From NCBI RefSeq assembly GCF_035474595.1, contig NZ_DATIND010000155.1, positions 124,001 through 188,000 on the forward strand: a stretch of DNA of 64,000 nucleotides, in the 5' to 3' direction. The stretch is from Longimicrobium sp. (lineage in GTDB: Bacteria > Gemmatimonadota > Gemmatimonadetes > Longimicrobiales > Longimicrobiaceae). Below are positions 41,316 to 50,712 of the stretch, piece by piece (within the stretch, counting starts at the first letter, position 1; each line of letters starts with the position of its first letter). Both the position numbers and the translations under genes were made by a program. Under the pieces are notes generated by a model that ran no database searches, was not told the DNA's origin, and saw only the letters and a program-made list of their open reading frames with translations.

Positions 41316-43376
41316 TCACACTCCCGCCGGCTTGCGGCGCTTGCCGGCGCGGCGGACGGCGGATTTCGCGCGGGCGGCGGAGGCGGCGAGCTCGGCGCGC
41401 GCGGTGTCGTCCGCCTGCTCGCCGAAGCGGGCGCGGAGATACAGGTCCACCGCGCGGGCGGCATCGTCCGCGCCCGGCGCCTCCTCGCGCGCCAGCGTCC
41501 GGGCGAAGGCGAGCGGCCCATCTCCCGTCTCCCCGATCCACCCCGCCCGCGCGTACGCCCGGCGCAGGGCCAGATAGGTGCGCGACTCGGGCGCGAGGCG
41601 GCGGCGGCGCCGGCCCCGGGCGCGCAGCAGGAGGACGAGCACGCCCGCGCCCGCGATCACCAGCACCCACCGTCCGGAGATCCGGATCGGCGCACGGCGC
41701 CCGGGGGCGGTGGCCGGGCGGTCGTCGCGCGAGAACATGGACCCGATGCCGCGGAAGACGGAAATCTGGCGCTCCATGTTGTAGTCGATCACCCACTTGT
41801 ACCAGCGGTACTCCATCCCGTCCATCCACAGCCGCGCGGGCCACAGCCACGACCCCTCCGTTCCCCGCGCCACCAGCTCGCCGCGGTCCGGCGGGGTGGC
41901 GTCGAACGGCACCCATCCCCACTCCGGGAACCAGACCTCCACCCACGAGTGCGCGTGGTTTCCGGTGACCGCAAGGTAGCGCCCGTTCTGGTTCCACTCG
42001 CCGCCCAGGAAGCCGTTCACGTTGCGCGCGGGGATCCCGCGCGTCCGCAGCAGCACCGCCAGCGCGGTGGAGAAGTACTCGCAGTGCCCGGCCCGCCGCC
42101 GGAAGAGGAAGCCCTCGATCGACGCGTCCGACGCGGACGAGGGCAGGTCGAGCGTGTAGCGGAAGGTGTCGTGCAGCCACGCTTCGATCGCGCGCACCTG
42201 GTCGATGCGCGCCGTCCGCCCCGCCGCCAGCGAGTCCGCCAGCCGCCGGACGCGCGGATCGAGCGCGGGAAGCTGGAGATACGGGCGCAGCATCGGCCCG
42301 TCGGGCTCCGTCGCCATCCGCAGCTCCTCGTCCGTGGGCCGCGCGGCGGTGGTGGTGACGGTGTAGACGGGGTTGTCGGAGCCGGAGAAGAAGACGTCGT
42401 TCGCCCCGCCGCGGTAGACGTGGATGGCCGAGCGCGGGGCGACGCCCAGGACCGGCTGGGGCCCGAAAAGGACGTCGGCGCCCGGCGGCCCGCCGAAGAT
42501 GCGCATCCGCCGGAACGGCCCGCCCCAGCGCCGCGCGTACTCCATCGGCGGCATGTCCGACGCGAAGAAGCCGGCGGAGCGCGACCAGGTGTTCCCGTCG
42601 AAGGCGTTGAAGGAGCGGCCGCGCCAGTGGATCCCTCCGGCGTCGGCCGGCGGTCGGTCGGGGAACTCCACGCGGAACATCACCTCGGGGTTGCTGGCGA
42701 TGCGGCCGCCGAACTCGCCGATGGAGACGCGGTCGCTGAAGCCCGCCATCTCCCCCGCGCCCGCGCCGCGCCGCCCCTGCACGTTCCAGGTGCGCGGCAG
42801 GCGGGGGAAGAGGACGAACACCGAGGCGCTCATCGCCAGCGTAACCCCCGAGAGCGCCGCGGTGGTCCACAGGAAGCCGCGTCCCACCCGCACCGGCGCG
42901 CCGCCGCGGAAGCGCTCGGACTCGCGGCGGAGGTGGCCCACCATCATCGCCAGCACCGAAAGCGCCACGTAGGCCACGAACCCCGCGCCGAAACCCAGCC
43001 CCGGGTAGTACGCGGTCGCGGCGATCAGCAGGGCGAAGGTGAGCGAGTACAGGCGCATGTCGTTGTGCGCCTCCAGCGGCCGCAGCGCCTCGCCGCCGAT
43101 CAGGAACAGCAGCATGGCGATGACGCCCGGCATGAAGTCCAGCCGCAGCACGAAGGCGCCGTAGACGAGCCAAGCGAAGAGGAGCAGGATGCCAGCGCGC
43201 GTGGCCCGCTCGATCCACGCGCCGGCGCGCGGTCCCGGCAGCCACGCGAACGAGATGGCCAGCGCCGCGGCCGCCGCCGCGACGGAAAGGGTGACGCTGC
43301 CGCCCGCCGCGTACGCCGCGAGCGAGGCCAGCGCCATGGCGCTCACCAGCCGCCGGTGCAGCCGCGCCAGCTTCAC
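41316..43376 (-). CDS. Transglutaminase-like membrane protein (TgpA type, DUF3488)
   Basis: A 686-residue membrane enzyme. About six N-terminal helices (1-190) are followed by a periplasmic transglutaminase-like domain and a C-terminal helix (near 570) with a cytoplasmic DUF4129-like tail. The catalytic triad is visible: Cys432 in RAGHCEYFSTAL, His476 in NHAHSWVEVW and Asp492 in PFDATPP. Relatives are essential in Pseudomonas (TgpA), but the substrate is not settled. Start GTG overlaps the DUF58 stop (GTGA), so the two are coupled. It is the last gene of the second MoxR-DUF58 module. Confidence 0.9.
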   Translation of the reverse strand: MKLARLHRRLVSAMALASLAAYAAGGSVTLSVAAAAAALAISFAWLPGPRAGAWIERATRAGILLLFAWLVYGAFVLRLDFMPGVIAMLLFLIGGEALRPLEAHNDMRLYSLTFALLIAATAYYPGLGFGAGFVAYVALSVLAMMVGHLRRESERFRGGAPVRVGRGFLWTTAALSGVTLAMSASVFVLFPRLPRTWNVQGRRGAGAGEMAGFSDRVSIGEFGGRIASNPEVMFRVEFPDRPPADAGGIHWRGRSFNAFDGNTWSRSAGFFASDMPPMEYARRWGGPFRRMRIFGGPPGADVLFGPQPVLGVAPRSAIHVYRGGANDVFFSGSDNPVYTVTTTAARPTDEELRMATEPDGPMLRPYLQLPALDPRVRRLADSLAAGRTARIDQVRAIEAWLHDTFRYTLDLPSSASDASIEGFLFRRRAGHCEYFSTALAVLLRTRGIPARNVNGFLGGEWNQNGRYLAVTGNHAHSWVEVWFPEWGWVPFDATPPDRGELVARGTEGSWLWPARLWMDGMEYRWYKWVIDYNMERQISVFRGIGSMFSRDDRPATAPGRRAPIRISGRWVLVIAGAGVLVLLLRARGRRRRRLAPESRTYLALRRAYARAGWIGETGDGPLAFARTLAREEAPGADDAARAVDLYLRARFGEQADDTARAELAASAARAKSAVRRAGKRRKPAGV

Positions 43377-44461
43377 CGCCCCTCCCGCTCGGCCGCGTAC
43401 ACGTCGCCCCAGCGCCCGCGGCCGCCCGCCCGCGCGGTCACCAGCACGCATTCGCCCGCGGGGACGGGCGGGTTCGGCGCGGGCGCGTCCGCGCGGATGC
43501 GGGCGCGGGCCAGCGCGTCCAGCACGCGCTCCAGCTGCGCCGCGCCGGTCCCCGGGCTCACGCGCGCATCCGCCGTCGCCAGCGCGAACGGCTCGCCACG
43601 GCGCGACGCCGCGCCCGCCAGCGAGGCGGCGATCTCCACCGCGCTTTCGGCCAGCCCGCCCGGCTCGGCGCGCAGGTCCAGGCAGATCCAGAGCGCGCGC
43701 GAGCGGTCGCGCTCGTACTCGCGGATCACCGGCTCGCCACGCCGCGCCGTCGTCCGCCAGTGCACGTCGCGCGGGTCGTCGCCGGCGCGATAGGGGCGCA
43801 GCCCGCGGTACTCGCCGCGCGCCCCCGCCGCCCCGGCGAAGCTCTCGCCCGCGCGGCGCACCCGCTCGCCCGCGGGGCGCGGCTCGCGCACGGGCAGGTC
43901 GTGGCGCGGCCAGACCACGGCCTCGCCGGGGATCTCCACGTCGCGCTCCTTGCGGAACAGCCCGAAGGGGAACGACGTCGCCAGCGTCACCGTCTCCAGC
44001 GGGAACACGCCGCGCGTGGTGAAGACGACTTCCGCGCGCGCGACCGCCGTGGCCCCCGGCTCCACCGACGGCACCCAAGCGCGCCCGGGGAGCGCGGCTT
44101 CCCCGACTTCGACCGCGAGCGAGGGGAGGCGCCGCTTGTCGTTGCGCACCTCGTAGGCGATGCGCGCGGGGTGCCCGGCGGTGAGCCCGCGCGGCGGCCG
44201 GCGGCGCACCTCCACGCGGCGGATCATCTGCTCGCTCAGCCACCCGCTCAGGGTGATGAAGCCGAGCATCGCCCCGAGGACGAGGTAGAGCAGGTTGTTG
44301 CCGGTGCCGACGGCCGCGAAGCCCAGCAGCAGCGTGCCGCAGGTGAACACCCCGCCCGCGCGCGAAAAGCGCAGCCGCCGCGGCGGCCGGAACCACCGGC
44401 GGATGCTCTCCGCCTGGCGCGAGAAGCGCTGTCGCGACGAGGCACTGGTGAGAGACTCCAT
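43373..44461 (-). CDS. DUF58-domain membrane protein (second copy)
   Basis: A 362-residue protein. Two N-terminal helices (GGVFTCGTLLLGFAAVGTG, NLLYLVLGAMLGFITLSGW) precede an Ig-like region and the DUF58 core (LRPYRAGDDPRDVHWRTTARRGEP). The vWA part is shorter than in the first copy (ALWICLDLRAEPG), again lacking a full MIDAS. It pairs with the transglutaminase gene downstream and, by genome precedent, with the MoxR gene at 45165-46139, but a plus-strand gene now separates it from that ATPase. Confidence 0.9.
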   Translation of the reverse strand: MESLTSASSRQRFSRQAESIRRWFRPPRRLRFSRAGGVFTCGTLLLGFAAVGTGNNLLYLVLGAMLGFITLSGWLSEQMIRRVEVRRRPPRGLTAGHPARIAYEVRNDKRRLPSLAVEVGEAALPGRAWVPSVEPGATAVARAEVVFTTRGVFPLETVTLATSFPFGLFRKERDVEIPGEAVVWPRHDLPVREPRPAGERVRRAGESFAGAAGARGEYRGLRPYRAGDDPRDVHWRTTARRGEPVIREYERDRSRALWICLDLRAEPGGLAESAVEIAASLAGAASRRGEPFALATADARVSPGTGAAQLERVLDALARARIRADAPAPNPPVPAGECVLVTARAGGRGRWGDVYAAEREGR

Positions 44462-44578
44462 CAGATCTCTACTATGCGGTCGCCGGGTGCACCGTTCGGC
44501 CGCTCGCGTCGTCGGTCGGCGCCCGCGCTGGAATCCATCCGTTCGGCATCTCCATCCCCATTCTTCATTCCTGGAGCC

Positions 44579-45193
44579 ATGATGCGACCCGTCCCCCTGA
44601 TCGCCTTCGCGGTGCTCGCCGCCTGCGCACGCGTTCCCGAAGTCGGCGGCGCGCCGGACCGCGCACCGTCTCCCCCCGCCGCTGCGTCTCCTCTCGCCGA
44701 CTCCGTCGTCCGCGCGACCCGGCTCCCCGACGGCTATTTCACCGTGTTCGACAGCATCACCGTGGACGTGGACGGCGACGGTGTGGCCGAGCGGGTGGAG
44801 TTGAGCGCCGACGTGGGGCTGGACGAACACGGCCACGTGGACTGGGACATCGATCCACCCGAGTGGCGGGTGGTGGTACGCGACGGCGCCGAGAGCTATG
44901 CGCTCTTTCGGAGCAACCAGCCGGCAGCAGCCGCGTTCTGGATCGTGCGCGAGGATTCCACTCGCCCGCCCGCCATCCTGGTGCAGGCCAGCACGCTGTA
45001 CGTCGGCGGCGGCGGAACGCAGCTGTCGCGCTTCGTGTTCGACCGGTCGCGCGGCGGCTACGTGCTGGAAGGAAAGGTCGGCGCGCGCGGCCCTCGCGCC
45101 TGGTACCGCGGCCCGCGGGAAATGGAGGACCTGCTGCCGCCCACCTCCTGGCGCGGCGAGCCCGCTACAGCGGAACCGGCAGCGCGTCCATGA
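44579..45193 (+). CDS. Lipoprotein with VCBS/EF-hand-like motif, unknown function
   Basis: A 204-residue lipoprotein (LIAFAVLAAC lipobox). A Pro/Ala-rich stretch follows, then a beta-rich domain with VDVDGDGVAERVEL, which resembles a calcium-binding loop (DxDxDG) as seen in FG-GAP/VCBS repeats. No catalytic motif. It lies on the plus strand inside an otherwise minus-strand MoxR-DUF58-transglutaminase cluster, and its last 29 bases overlap the end of the MoxR gene tail-to-tail. The start is supported by GGAG just before two adjacent ATGs. Confidence 0.7.
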   Translation: MMRPVPLIAFAVLAACARVPEVGGAPDRAPSPPAAASPLADSVVRATRLPDGYFTVFDSITVDVDGDGVAERVELSADVGLDEHGHVDWDIDPPEWRVVVRDGAESYALFRSNQPAAAAFWIVREDSTRPPAILVQASTLYVGGGGTQLSRFVFDRSRGGYVLEGKVGARGPRAWYRGPREMEDLLPPTSWRGEPATAEPAARP

Positions 45194-46139
45194 TCGCCTC
45201 CAGCACCGCCACCGCCTCGTCGTACGCCTCGCCCGTGGGGCTCGACGCGCCGACGGGAAGGAGGCGGTGCGCCAGGCAGGGCACCACCAGCCGCCGCACG
45301 TCGTCGGGCGCCAGGAAGTCGCGTCCGTCCACCAGCGCGTAGCCGCGCGCCGCGCGGAACAGGCCGATGGCCGCGCGGGTGCTGGCGCCCGCGCGCAGCC
45401 GCGGCTCGGCGCGGGTGGCGTGCACGATGGCCATCAGGTCGTCCACGATGCTGGCGTCGGCGTGCACCCGCTCCACCCGCGCCTGCAGCGCCAGCACCAT
45501 CCCCGCGTCCAGAACGGGCCGCACCCGCTCCACGGGATCATCGATGCCCACCGACTGCAGCAGCACGCTCCGCTCCTCGTCCGCATCCGGATAGCCGATG
45601 GAGATCCGCATCAGGAAGCGGTCGAGCTGGCTCTCGGGAAGGGGATAGGTGCCGTGCTGCTCCAGCGGGTTCTGCGTGGCCATCACCAGGAACGGGCGGG
45701 GAAGGTCGTAGCTCCGCTCGTCGATGGTCACGCGCCCCTCCTGCATGGCCTCGAGCAGTCCGCTCTGCGTGCGCGGCGGCGCGCGGTTGATCTCGTCCGC
45801 CAGCACCACGTGGGTGAAGATGGGCCCGGGGCGCGTCTCGAACTCGTGCGTGCGCGGGTTGTAGATCGACACGCCCAGCACGTCCGACGGCAGCAGGTCG
45901 CTGGTGAACTGCACGCGGCGGAACTCCAGCCCCAGCGCGGCGGTCAGCGCGCGTGCCAGCGTCGTCTTCCCCACGCCGGGGATGTCCTCGAACAGGAGGT
46001 GCCCGCGCGCCAGCAGCGCCGCCAGCGACAGGCGCACCGTCTCGCGCTTGCCGCGGAACACGGTCTCGACCTCGTGGATCAGCGCGTCCAGCAGGCGAAG
46101 GTCGACCGCCTCCGCCTCCTTCGGAAGAGCGTTCAGCAT
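45165..46139 (-). CDS. MoxR-family AAA+ ATPase (second copy)
   Basis: A 324-residue AAA+ ATPase. Walker A is DIPGVGKTTLARAL, Walker B is HVVLADEINRAPPRTQ and the sensor region is VMATQNPLEQHGTYPLPESQLDRF. It differs clearly from the first copy (for example GVPGTAKT there), so the two are old paralogues. The start at 46139 is the first Met giving a normal MoxR N-terminus; an upstream extension is proline- and arginine-rich. Expected partners are the DUF58 and transglutaminase proteins downstream on the same strand. Confidence 0.94.
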   Translation of the reverse strand: MLNALPKEAEAVDLRLLDALIHEVETVFRGKRETVRLSLAALLARGHLLFEDIPGVGKTTLARALTAALGLEFRRVQFTSDLLPSDVLGVSIYNPRTHEFETRPGPIFTHVVLADEINRAPPRTQSGLLEAMQEGRVTIDERSYDLPRPFLVMATQNPLEQHGTYPLPESQLDRFLMRISIGYPDADEERSVLLQSVGIDDPVERVRPVLDAGMVLALQARVERVHADASIVDDLMAIVHATRAEPRLRAGASTRAAIGLFRAARGYALVDGRDFLAPDDVRRLVVPCLAHRLLPVGASSPTGEAYDEAVAVLEAIMDALPVPL

Positions 46140-46311
46140 CGGGACCGGAGATGGGGTCTGTAGATGGAGATCCCGCAATACTACCGCGCGCCGCCGGTTT
46201 GTTCCAGTGCGGGGATGCCCTGCCACATCCCCGTTTCTCTCCCGGGGCCGCCCATCCCGCGACCAGGCTCGCGCCATCCCGTGCCTGCTTGCCCCCTCTG
46301 CTCCTGTGACC

Positions 46312-47366
46312 CTACACGTCCGGTCGCCGTCGCCTTGCACGCTTCGAAACGCCTTCGAGCGCGGCGATATTCGCGCGCGCACCCTCGTCCTCCAGCAGCA
46401 AACGCCGTTTTGCGGCGGATTCTTCGTATTCCCTCGCCGCACGCTCGTCCGCTTCGGCTTTGCTCACTGCTCCTGCGTTCTCAAGCACGTCACGGTCGTT
46501 GAACCGGAGAAAATCGTCCAGCCGCGTTTCCCAGTCGCGCAGGAAAACCTGGCGCCGCCGCCGTGCCTGGTCCTCGGCAAAGTCGAGCCACATCACCACG
46601 ATGCGGTTCAACTCGCCGATCTCATCTTCGTCCAGATAGTTCTTGGCGACCGTTACGTCAGCCTTGCGTAAGACGTCGCCCTTCCATGTCGTGAGCCCCA
46701 TGTTGGGCTGCGTGTGGTCGGCTCGTTCCGCGATCAGCTCCGCCGCCGTCTTGCCCGTTGCCGCCTAGTGGAGCTTGTTCTGGATCACCTGAAAGAACTG
46801 CGTGGTTTCGGGTCGTGAGGGTTCGTAGTCGGCAGCCAGCGCGAAGATGTCTCGGACCCGCAGGTACAGCCTGCGCTCGCTCGCGCGTATGTCGCGAATG
46901 CGATCGAGTAGCTCGTCGAAGTAGTCGAGTGTCGCAAATCCTTCAACGGGCGGATTCTTCAACCGCTCGTCGTCCATGGTGAAGCCCTTCACCAGATATT
47001 CGCGCAGTCGTTCCGTGGCCCACCGGCGGAACTGGACATCCCGCGACGAGCGTACGCGGATCCCACCGCCAGGATAGCATCCAGGTTGTAGTGCTTGATG
47101 GTCCGGGTAACCTGCCGGGTCCCCTCGAATTGAACTTGTAAGTATTCCTTACGAGTTGCCGATTCGACGATTTCACCGGCGGCATACAGGCTTCTCAAGT
47201 GGATGTTTATGTTTTGTGGCGAGGTCTGGTGCAACTCGGCCATGGCGGCCTGGCTCAGCCACAATGACTCGCCATCCAGGTGACACTCGACGCGACTCCT
47301 GCCGTCCTCGGTCTGGTAGAGGATCAATTCGCCGCGAGAGGGCCCGTCATCTTTCGGAAACGTCAT
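46312..47366 (-). pseudogene. rhuM: RhuM-family virulence protein, broken by frameshift and stop
   Basis: A RhuM-like reading of about 350 codons on the minus strand with two lesions. The N-terminal part (LSQAAMAELHQTSPQNINIHL, KHYNLDAILAVG) runs to about 47060, where one base is missing; shifting the frame restores VRSSRDVQFRRWATERLRE and then the middle part to FFQVIQNKLH. There an in-frame TAG (46767-46765) interrupts; after it the same frame resumes with AATGKTAAELIAERAD and MGLTTWKGDVLRKAD to the C-terminus. RhuM proteins are often carried on mobile islands and the GC content here is lower than its surroundings, so this is probably a decaying acquired gene. Confidence 0.88.
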
Positions 47367-47496
47367 ACCGCCAGACTCCTCTTAAGCCGGGATTGAAGAA
47401 GAAAGGTATACAGAGGTACGAACTTCGAGCCAGAGTTGATGGCCGACCTCGCTCCGCCGATGTGCGCGGCGCCGGGCGCAGGGTTACTCTCATGCC

Positions 47497-49425
47497 ATGG
47501 CAGAGAGAATGATGCGCGGCCGGCGCCCCCGCTCGCCGATGGAGAAGGGGCCCACCTGGCGCGAGCGCCTGCGGGTCACCCGCAACCTTCCGCCGTTCCT
47601 GCGGATGGTGTGGCGCACGCACCGGGGGATGGTGGTGGGGATCTGCGCGCTGCGGCTGCTGCGCGCCTTCGTTCCCATCGCCACGCTCTGGGTGGGCAAG
47701 CTGATCGTCGACACCGTGGTGGCCGCGACGCGCATCGGACAGCCGCAGTGGGGGCACGTGGCCACGCTGCTGGGGCTGGAGTTCGGCATCGTCGCGCTGG
47801 GCGAGGTCGCCGCGCGCACCGGCACGCTGCTGGAGTCGCTGCTCGGCGACCTGTTCAGCAACCGCCTGAGCGTGCGGCTGATGGAGCACGCCGCCGAGCT
47901 GGACCTGCAGCACTTCGAGGATCCCGACTTCTACGACCGGCTGGAGCGCGCGCGCCGGCAGACAGTGGGCCGCATCGCCCTGCTGAACCAGCTCCTGAGC
48001 CTGGCGCAGGACGCGGTAACGCTGCTCACGCTCACCGGCACGCTGCTGGCCTTCTCCCCCCTCCTGTTCGGGCTGCTCATCATCGCCGTGCTCCCGTCGT
48101 TCCTGGGCGAGACGCACTTCGCCGCGCTGGGCTACTCGCTGCTGTACCAGTGGACGCCCGAGCGCCGCAAGCTGGACTACTACCGCTTCGTGGCGGCCAC
48201 CGACAGCACCGCCAAGGAGGTGAAGCTCTTCGGCCTCAGCGGCTGGCTGATCGAGCAGTACCGCGACCTTTCCGACCGCTTCTACGAGGCCAACCGCAGG
48301 CTGGCCATCCGCCGCAACTTGGCCAGCACCGGGCTTTCGCTCGTCTCCACGCTGGGCTACTACGCGGCGTACGCGGCCATCGTCGTCCGCACCATCCAGC
48401 GCCGCATCACCCTGGGCGAATTGACGCTGCTTTCCGGCTCGTTCTCGCGCTCGCGCGACGTCATCCAGCGCATGCTCCTGTCCTTCAGCGACCTCTACGA
48501 GCAGGCGCTGTATCTGGACGACCTGTTCGTCTTCTTCGGGATGCGCCCCACCATCGCCCGCCCGGCCGACGCGCTCCCCTTCCCGCGCCCCATCCGCCAG
48601 GGATTCGAGTTCCGCGACGTGTGGTTCCGCTACCCCGCCAGGGCCGCGGAGATGAACGGGAGCGATGGAGATGGCGCCGCTCAGGAGCCGCCGCCGGAGG
48701 ACGATCCGTCGTGGGTGCTGCGGGGAATCAGCTTCCGCGTGGCGCCAAGGGAGCGGCTGGCGCTCGTCGGGGAGAACGGCGCCGGGAAGACGACGCTCAC
48801 CAAGCTCCTCACCCGCCTGTACGACCCCACGCGCGGCGAGATCCTGCTCGACGGGCGCCCGCTGGCGGCGTACGACCCCCGCGAGCTGCACGACCAGGTG
48901 GGCGTCATCTTCCAGGACTTCGTGCGCTACGACATGGTGGCCGAGGAGAACATTGCCGTGGGCCGCATCGCCGCGCTGGAGCGCGACGGCGGCCGCGTGC
49001 GCGAGCGCATCGAGGAGGCGGCGCGGCGCTCGCTGGCGGCCGACGTGATCGAGGACCTGCCGCTGCGCTACCAGACCATGCTGGGCCGCCGCTTCGAGGG
49101 CGGCGTGGACCTTTCCGGCGGGCAGTGGCAGAAGGTGGCGCTCGGCCGCGCCTACATGCGCGACGCGCAGCTGCTGATCCTGGACGAGCCCACCGCCGCC
49201 CTCGACGCCCGCGCCGAGTTCGAGGTGTTCAACCGCTTCTCCGAGCTGACCGAGGGGAAGATGGCCATCCTCATCTCCCACCGCTTCAGCACGGTGCGCA
49301 TGGCCGACCGCATCCTGGTGCTGGAGCACGGCCGCGTGGTGGAGCGCGGCACGCACGAGGAGCTGGTGGCGCTGGGCGGCCGCTACGCCGAGCTCTTCGC
49401 CCTGCAGGCAGCGGGTTACCGGTGA
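47497..49425 (+). CDS. ABC exporter, fused permease and ATPase
   Basis: A 642-residue half-transporter. A cytoplasmic N-terminus and six membrane helices (about 30-330) are followed by an ATPase domain: Walker A GENGAGKTTL, signature LSGGQWQKVALGRA, Walker B LLILDEPTAALD and switch His in LISHRFSTVRM. It belongs to the MsbA/lipid or peptide exporter group and would act as a homodimer. The exported substrate is not indicated. An acidic insert (NGSDGDGAAQEPPPEDDP, about 387-404) lies just before the Walker A region. The gene stands alone. Confidence 0.92.
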   Translation: MAERMMRGRRPRSPMEKGPTWRERLRVTRNLPPFLRMVWRTHRGMVVGICALRLLRAFVPIATLWVGKLIVDTVVAATRIGQPQWGHVATLLGLEFGIVALGEVAARTGTLLESLLGDLFSNRLSVRLMEHAAELDLQHFEDPDFYDRLERARRQTVGRIALLNQLLSLAQDAVTLLTLTGTLLAFSPLLFGLLIIAVLPSFLGETHFAALGYSLLYQWTPERRKLDYYRFVAATDSTAKEVKLFGLSGWLIEQYRDLSDRFYEANRRLAIRRNLASTGLSLVSTLGYYAAYAAIVVRTIQRRITLGELTLLSGSFSRSRDVIQRMLLSFSDLYEQALYLDDLFVFFGMRPTIARPADALPFPRPIRQGFEFRDVWFRYPARAAEMNGSDGDGAAQEPPPEDDPSWVLRGISFRVAPRERLALVGENGAGKTTLTKLLTRLYDPTRGEILLDGRPLAAYDPRELHDQVGVIFQDFVRYDMVAEENIAVGRIAALERDGGRVRERIEEAARRSLAADVIEDLPLRYQTMLGRRFEGGVDLSGGQWQKVALGRAYMRDAQLLILDEPTAALDARAEFEVFNRFSELTEGKMAILISHRFSTVRMADRILVLEHGRVVERGTHEELVALGGRYAELFALQAAGYR

Positions 49426-49521
49426 CGTAAAGAACCCGCGTGAAAGCCGCCACCGCTGTCACTTCCGTTCGGATTGCAGCCGACGCAGATTGTTGGGCCT
49501 CCGCCACCGCGCCGTCCGCGG

Positions 49522-49551
49522 TTGACAAACCCAACAGTTCGGTTGCATACT
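49522..49551 (+). promoter_or_regulatory. Predicted promoter of the DUF4160/DUF2442 pair
   Basis: TTGACA (49522-49527), an 18-base spacer, CATACT (49546-49551). The ATG at 49555 follows by three bases, so the message is likely leaderless or starts within the first codons. Confidence 0.6.
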
Positions 49552-49554
49552 CCC

Positions 49555-49818
49555 ATGCCTGTAATCCTGCGAGTAGACGGCTTTTCGTTTGGATTCTACG
49601 CGGCCGAGCATGACCCGCCCCACGTCCACGTGGCGTACTCGGGAGCCTATGTAATCGTGAACATCGGGAGCGGCAACGTGCGAAAAAACTGCGGGATGAA
49701 GCGCCCGGACATGCTCCGGGCGGTAAGGCTCGTGCAGACACACCAGGACCAGCTTCTCGCGTCCTGGGTGGCGTTCGACCAGAAGCGGAAGAAGACGAAT
49801 GGGGTGGCATCTCACTGA
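49555..49818 (+). CDS. DUF4160-family protein
   Basis: An 87-residue protein with the DUF4160 pattern: PVILRVDGFSFGFYAAEHDPPHVHVAY, where the conserved His-His and acidic residues lie. The last residues overlap the next gene by 20 bases. DUF4160 commonly precedes DUF2442 in bacteria and the pair has been proposed as a toxin-antitoxin-like unit, though the biochemical function is not established. It has a strong-looking promoter directly before the ATG. Confidence 0.8.
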   Translation: MPVILRVDGFSFGFYAAEHDPPHVHVAYSGAYVIVNIGSGNVRKNCGMKRPDMLRAVRLVQTHQDQLLASWVAFDQKRKKTNGVASH

Positions 49819-50263
49819 CGAAGAGATCCTCGCGCAGTACGAGGAGGCAACGGCTCGCGGCGAACACGAGGACCGCGTCGAGCCGCGCGCGGTGAAGGCG
49901 TGGTACGATGCCGAGCGCAAGCTGGTGATGTTCGAGTTGAAGAACGGCTGCGTCTTCGGCTTTCCGCAGCACTTCGGGCAGGGCATCGAGGAAGCCAGCC
50001 CCGAGCAGCTCGCTGAGGTCGACCCCGCCTTCTGGCATGGTGAAGCTCTCCGTTGGGAAGAGCTCAACGCCGACATCTCCGTTCCCGGGCTGCTGTACTA
50101 CCTGCTGAACGTAAAGGAGTGGTACGCCAAATGGCTGGGGAGCGCGAAGAGCGAGGCCAAGGCCGCCGCGGCGCGCGAAAACGGGAAAAAGGGCGGGCGC
50201 CCGCGGAAGTCCACCGCGGCCGAGCGCCCGGCGCGCCGCAAGACGGCACGATCGGGGGATTGA
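49799..50263 (+). CDS. DUF2442-family protein with basic tail
   Basis: A 154-residue protein. The N-terminal 80 residues carry the DUF2442 core (KAWYDAERKLVMFELKNGCVFGFP, SPEQLAEVDPAFWHGEALRWEEL). A Lys/Arg-rich C-terminal tail (GKKGGRPRKS, RRKTARSGD), of AT-hook-like composition, could bind DNA. It overlaps DUF4160 by 20 bases, so the two are co-translated. The DNA-binding role is inference from charge; the family function is not known. Confidence 0.75.
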   Translation: MGWHLTDEEILAQYEEATARGEHEDRVEPRAVKAWYDAERKLVMFELKNGCVFGFPQHFGQGIEEASPEQLAEVDPAFWHGEALRWEELNADISVPGLLYYLLNVKEWYAKWLGSAKSEAKAAAARENGKKGGRPRKSTAAERPARRKTARSGD

Positions 50264-50264
50264 G

Positions 50265-50681
50265 ATGGGGTGGATGATCTTCCTGGCGATCGGGCTGGGA
50301 GCGGGCGTGCTCTCCGGGCTGTTCGGCATCGGGGGCGGGGTGGTGATCGTGCCGGCGCTCATCTTCCTGGCGCGGATGCAGCCGCAGACCGCCACGGGAA
50401 CGTCGCTCGCCGCGCTGCTCCTGCCGGTCGGCGCGCTGGGCGCGTGGGAGTACTACAAGACGGGGAACCTGAACGTCACCGCCGCGCTGCTGATCTCGCT
50501 CGGGCTGTTCGTCGGCGCGGGGTTCGGCGCGCGGCTCTCGCTGACGATGTCGACGATGGCGCTCAGGCGCGCGTTCGCCATCTTTCTCGCGCTGATCGCC
50601 GTGCGCATGTGGTTCTCGCAGCCGAAGGTGCGCGGCGCGTCCCACGCGAAGCCCGCCGCGGCCGAGTCCCCCGCGCGCTGA
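50265..50681 (+). CDS. Small TauE/SafE-family permease
   Basis: A 138-residue membrane protein with four helices (MIFLAIGLGAGVLSGLFGIGGG, VVIVPALIFLA, ALLISLGLFVGAGFGARL, RRAFAIFLALIAVRMWF). The GLFGIGGGVVIVPALI motif is the TauE/SafE sulfite-exporter signature. It is about half the length of the usual two-repeat permease, so it may act as a homodimer, or be a remnant. It starts one base after DUF2442 stops, perhaps in the same transcript. The substrate is unknown. Confidence 0.8.
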   Translation: MGWMIFLAIGLGAGVLSGLFGIGGGVVIVPALIFLARMQPQTATGTSLAALLLPVGALGAWEYYKTGNLNVTAALLISLGLFVGAGFGARLSLTMSTMALRRAFAIFLALIAVRMWFSQPKVRGASHAKPAAAESPAR

Positions 50682-50712
50682 GCCGTCCCGGTCACGAGCG
50701 CGACCCATCTGC

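Noticed and set aside
46142-47490. Possible intact phage or restriction island around rhuM
   Set aside because: Only the single decayed gene is visible; no integrase, restriction enzyme or attachment repeat flanks it.
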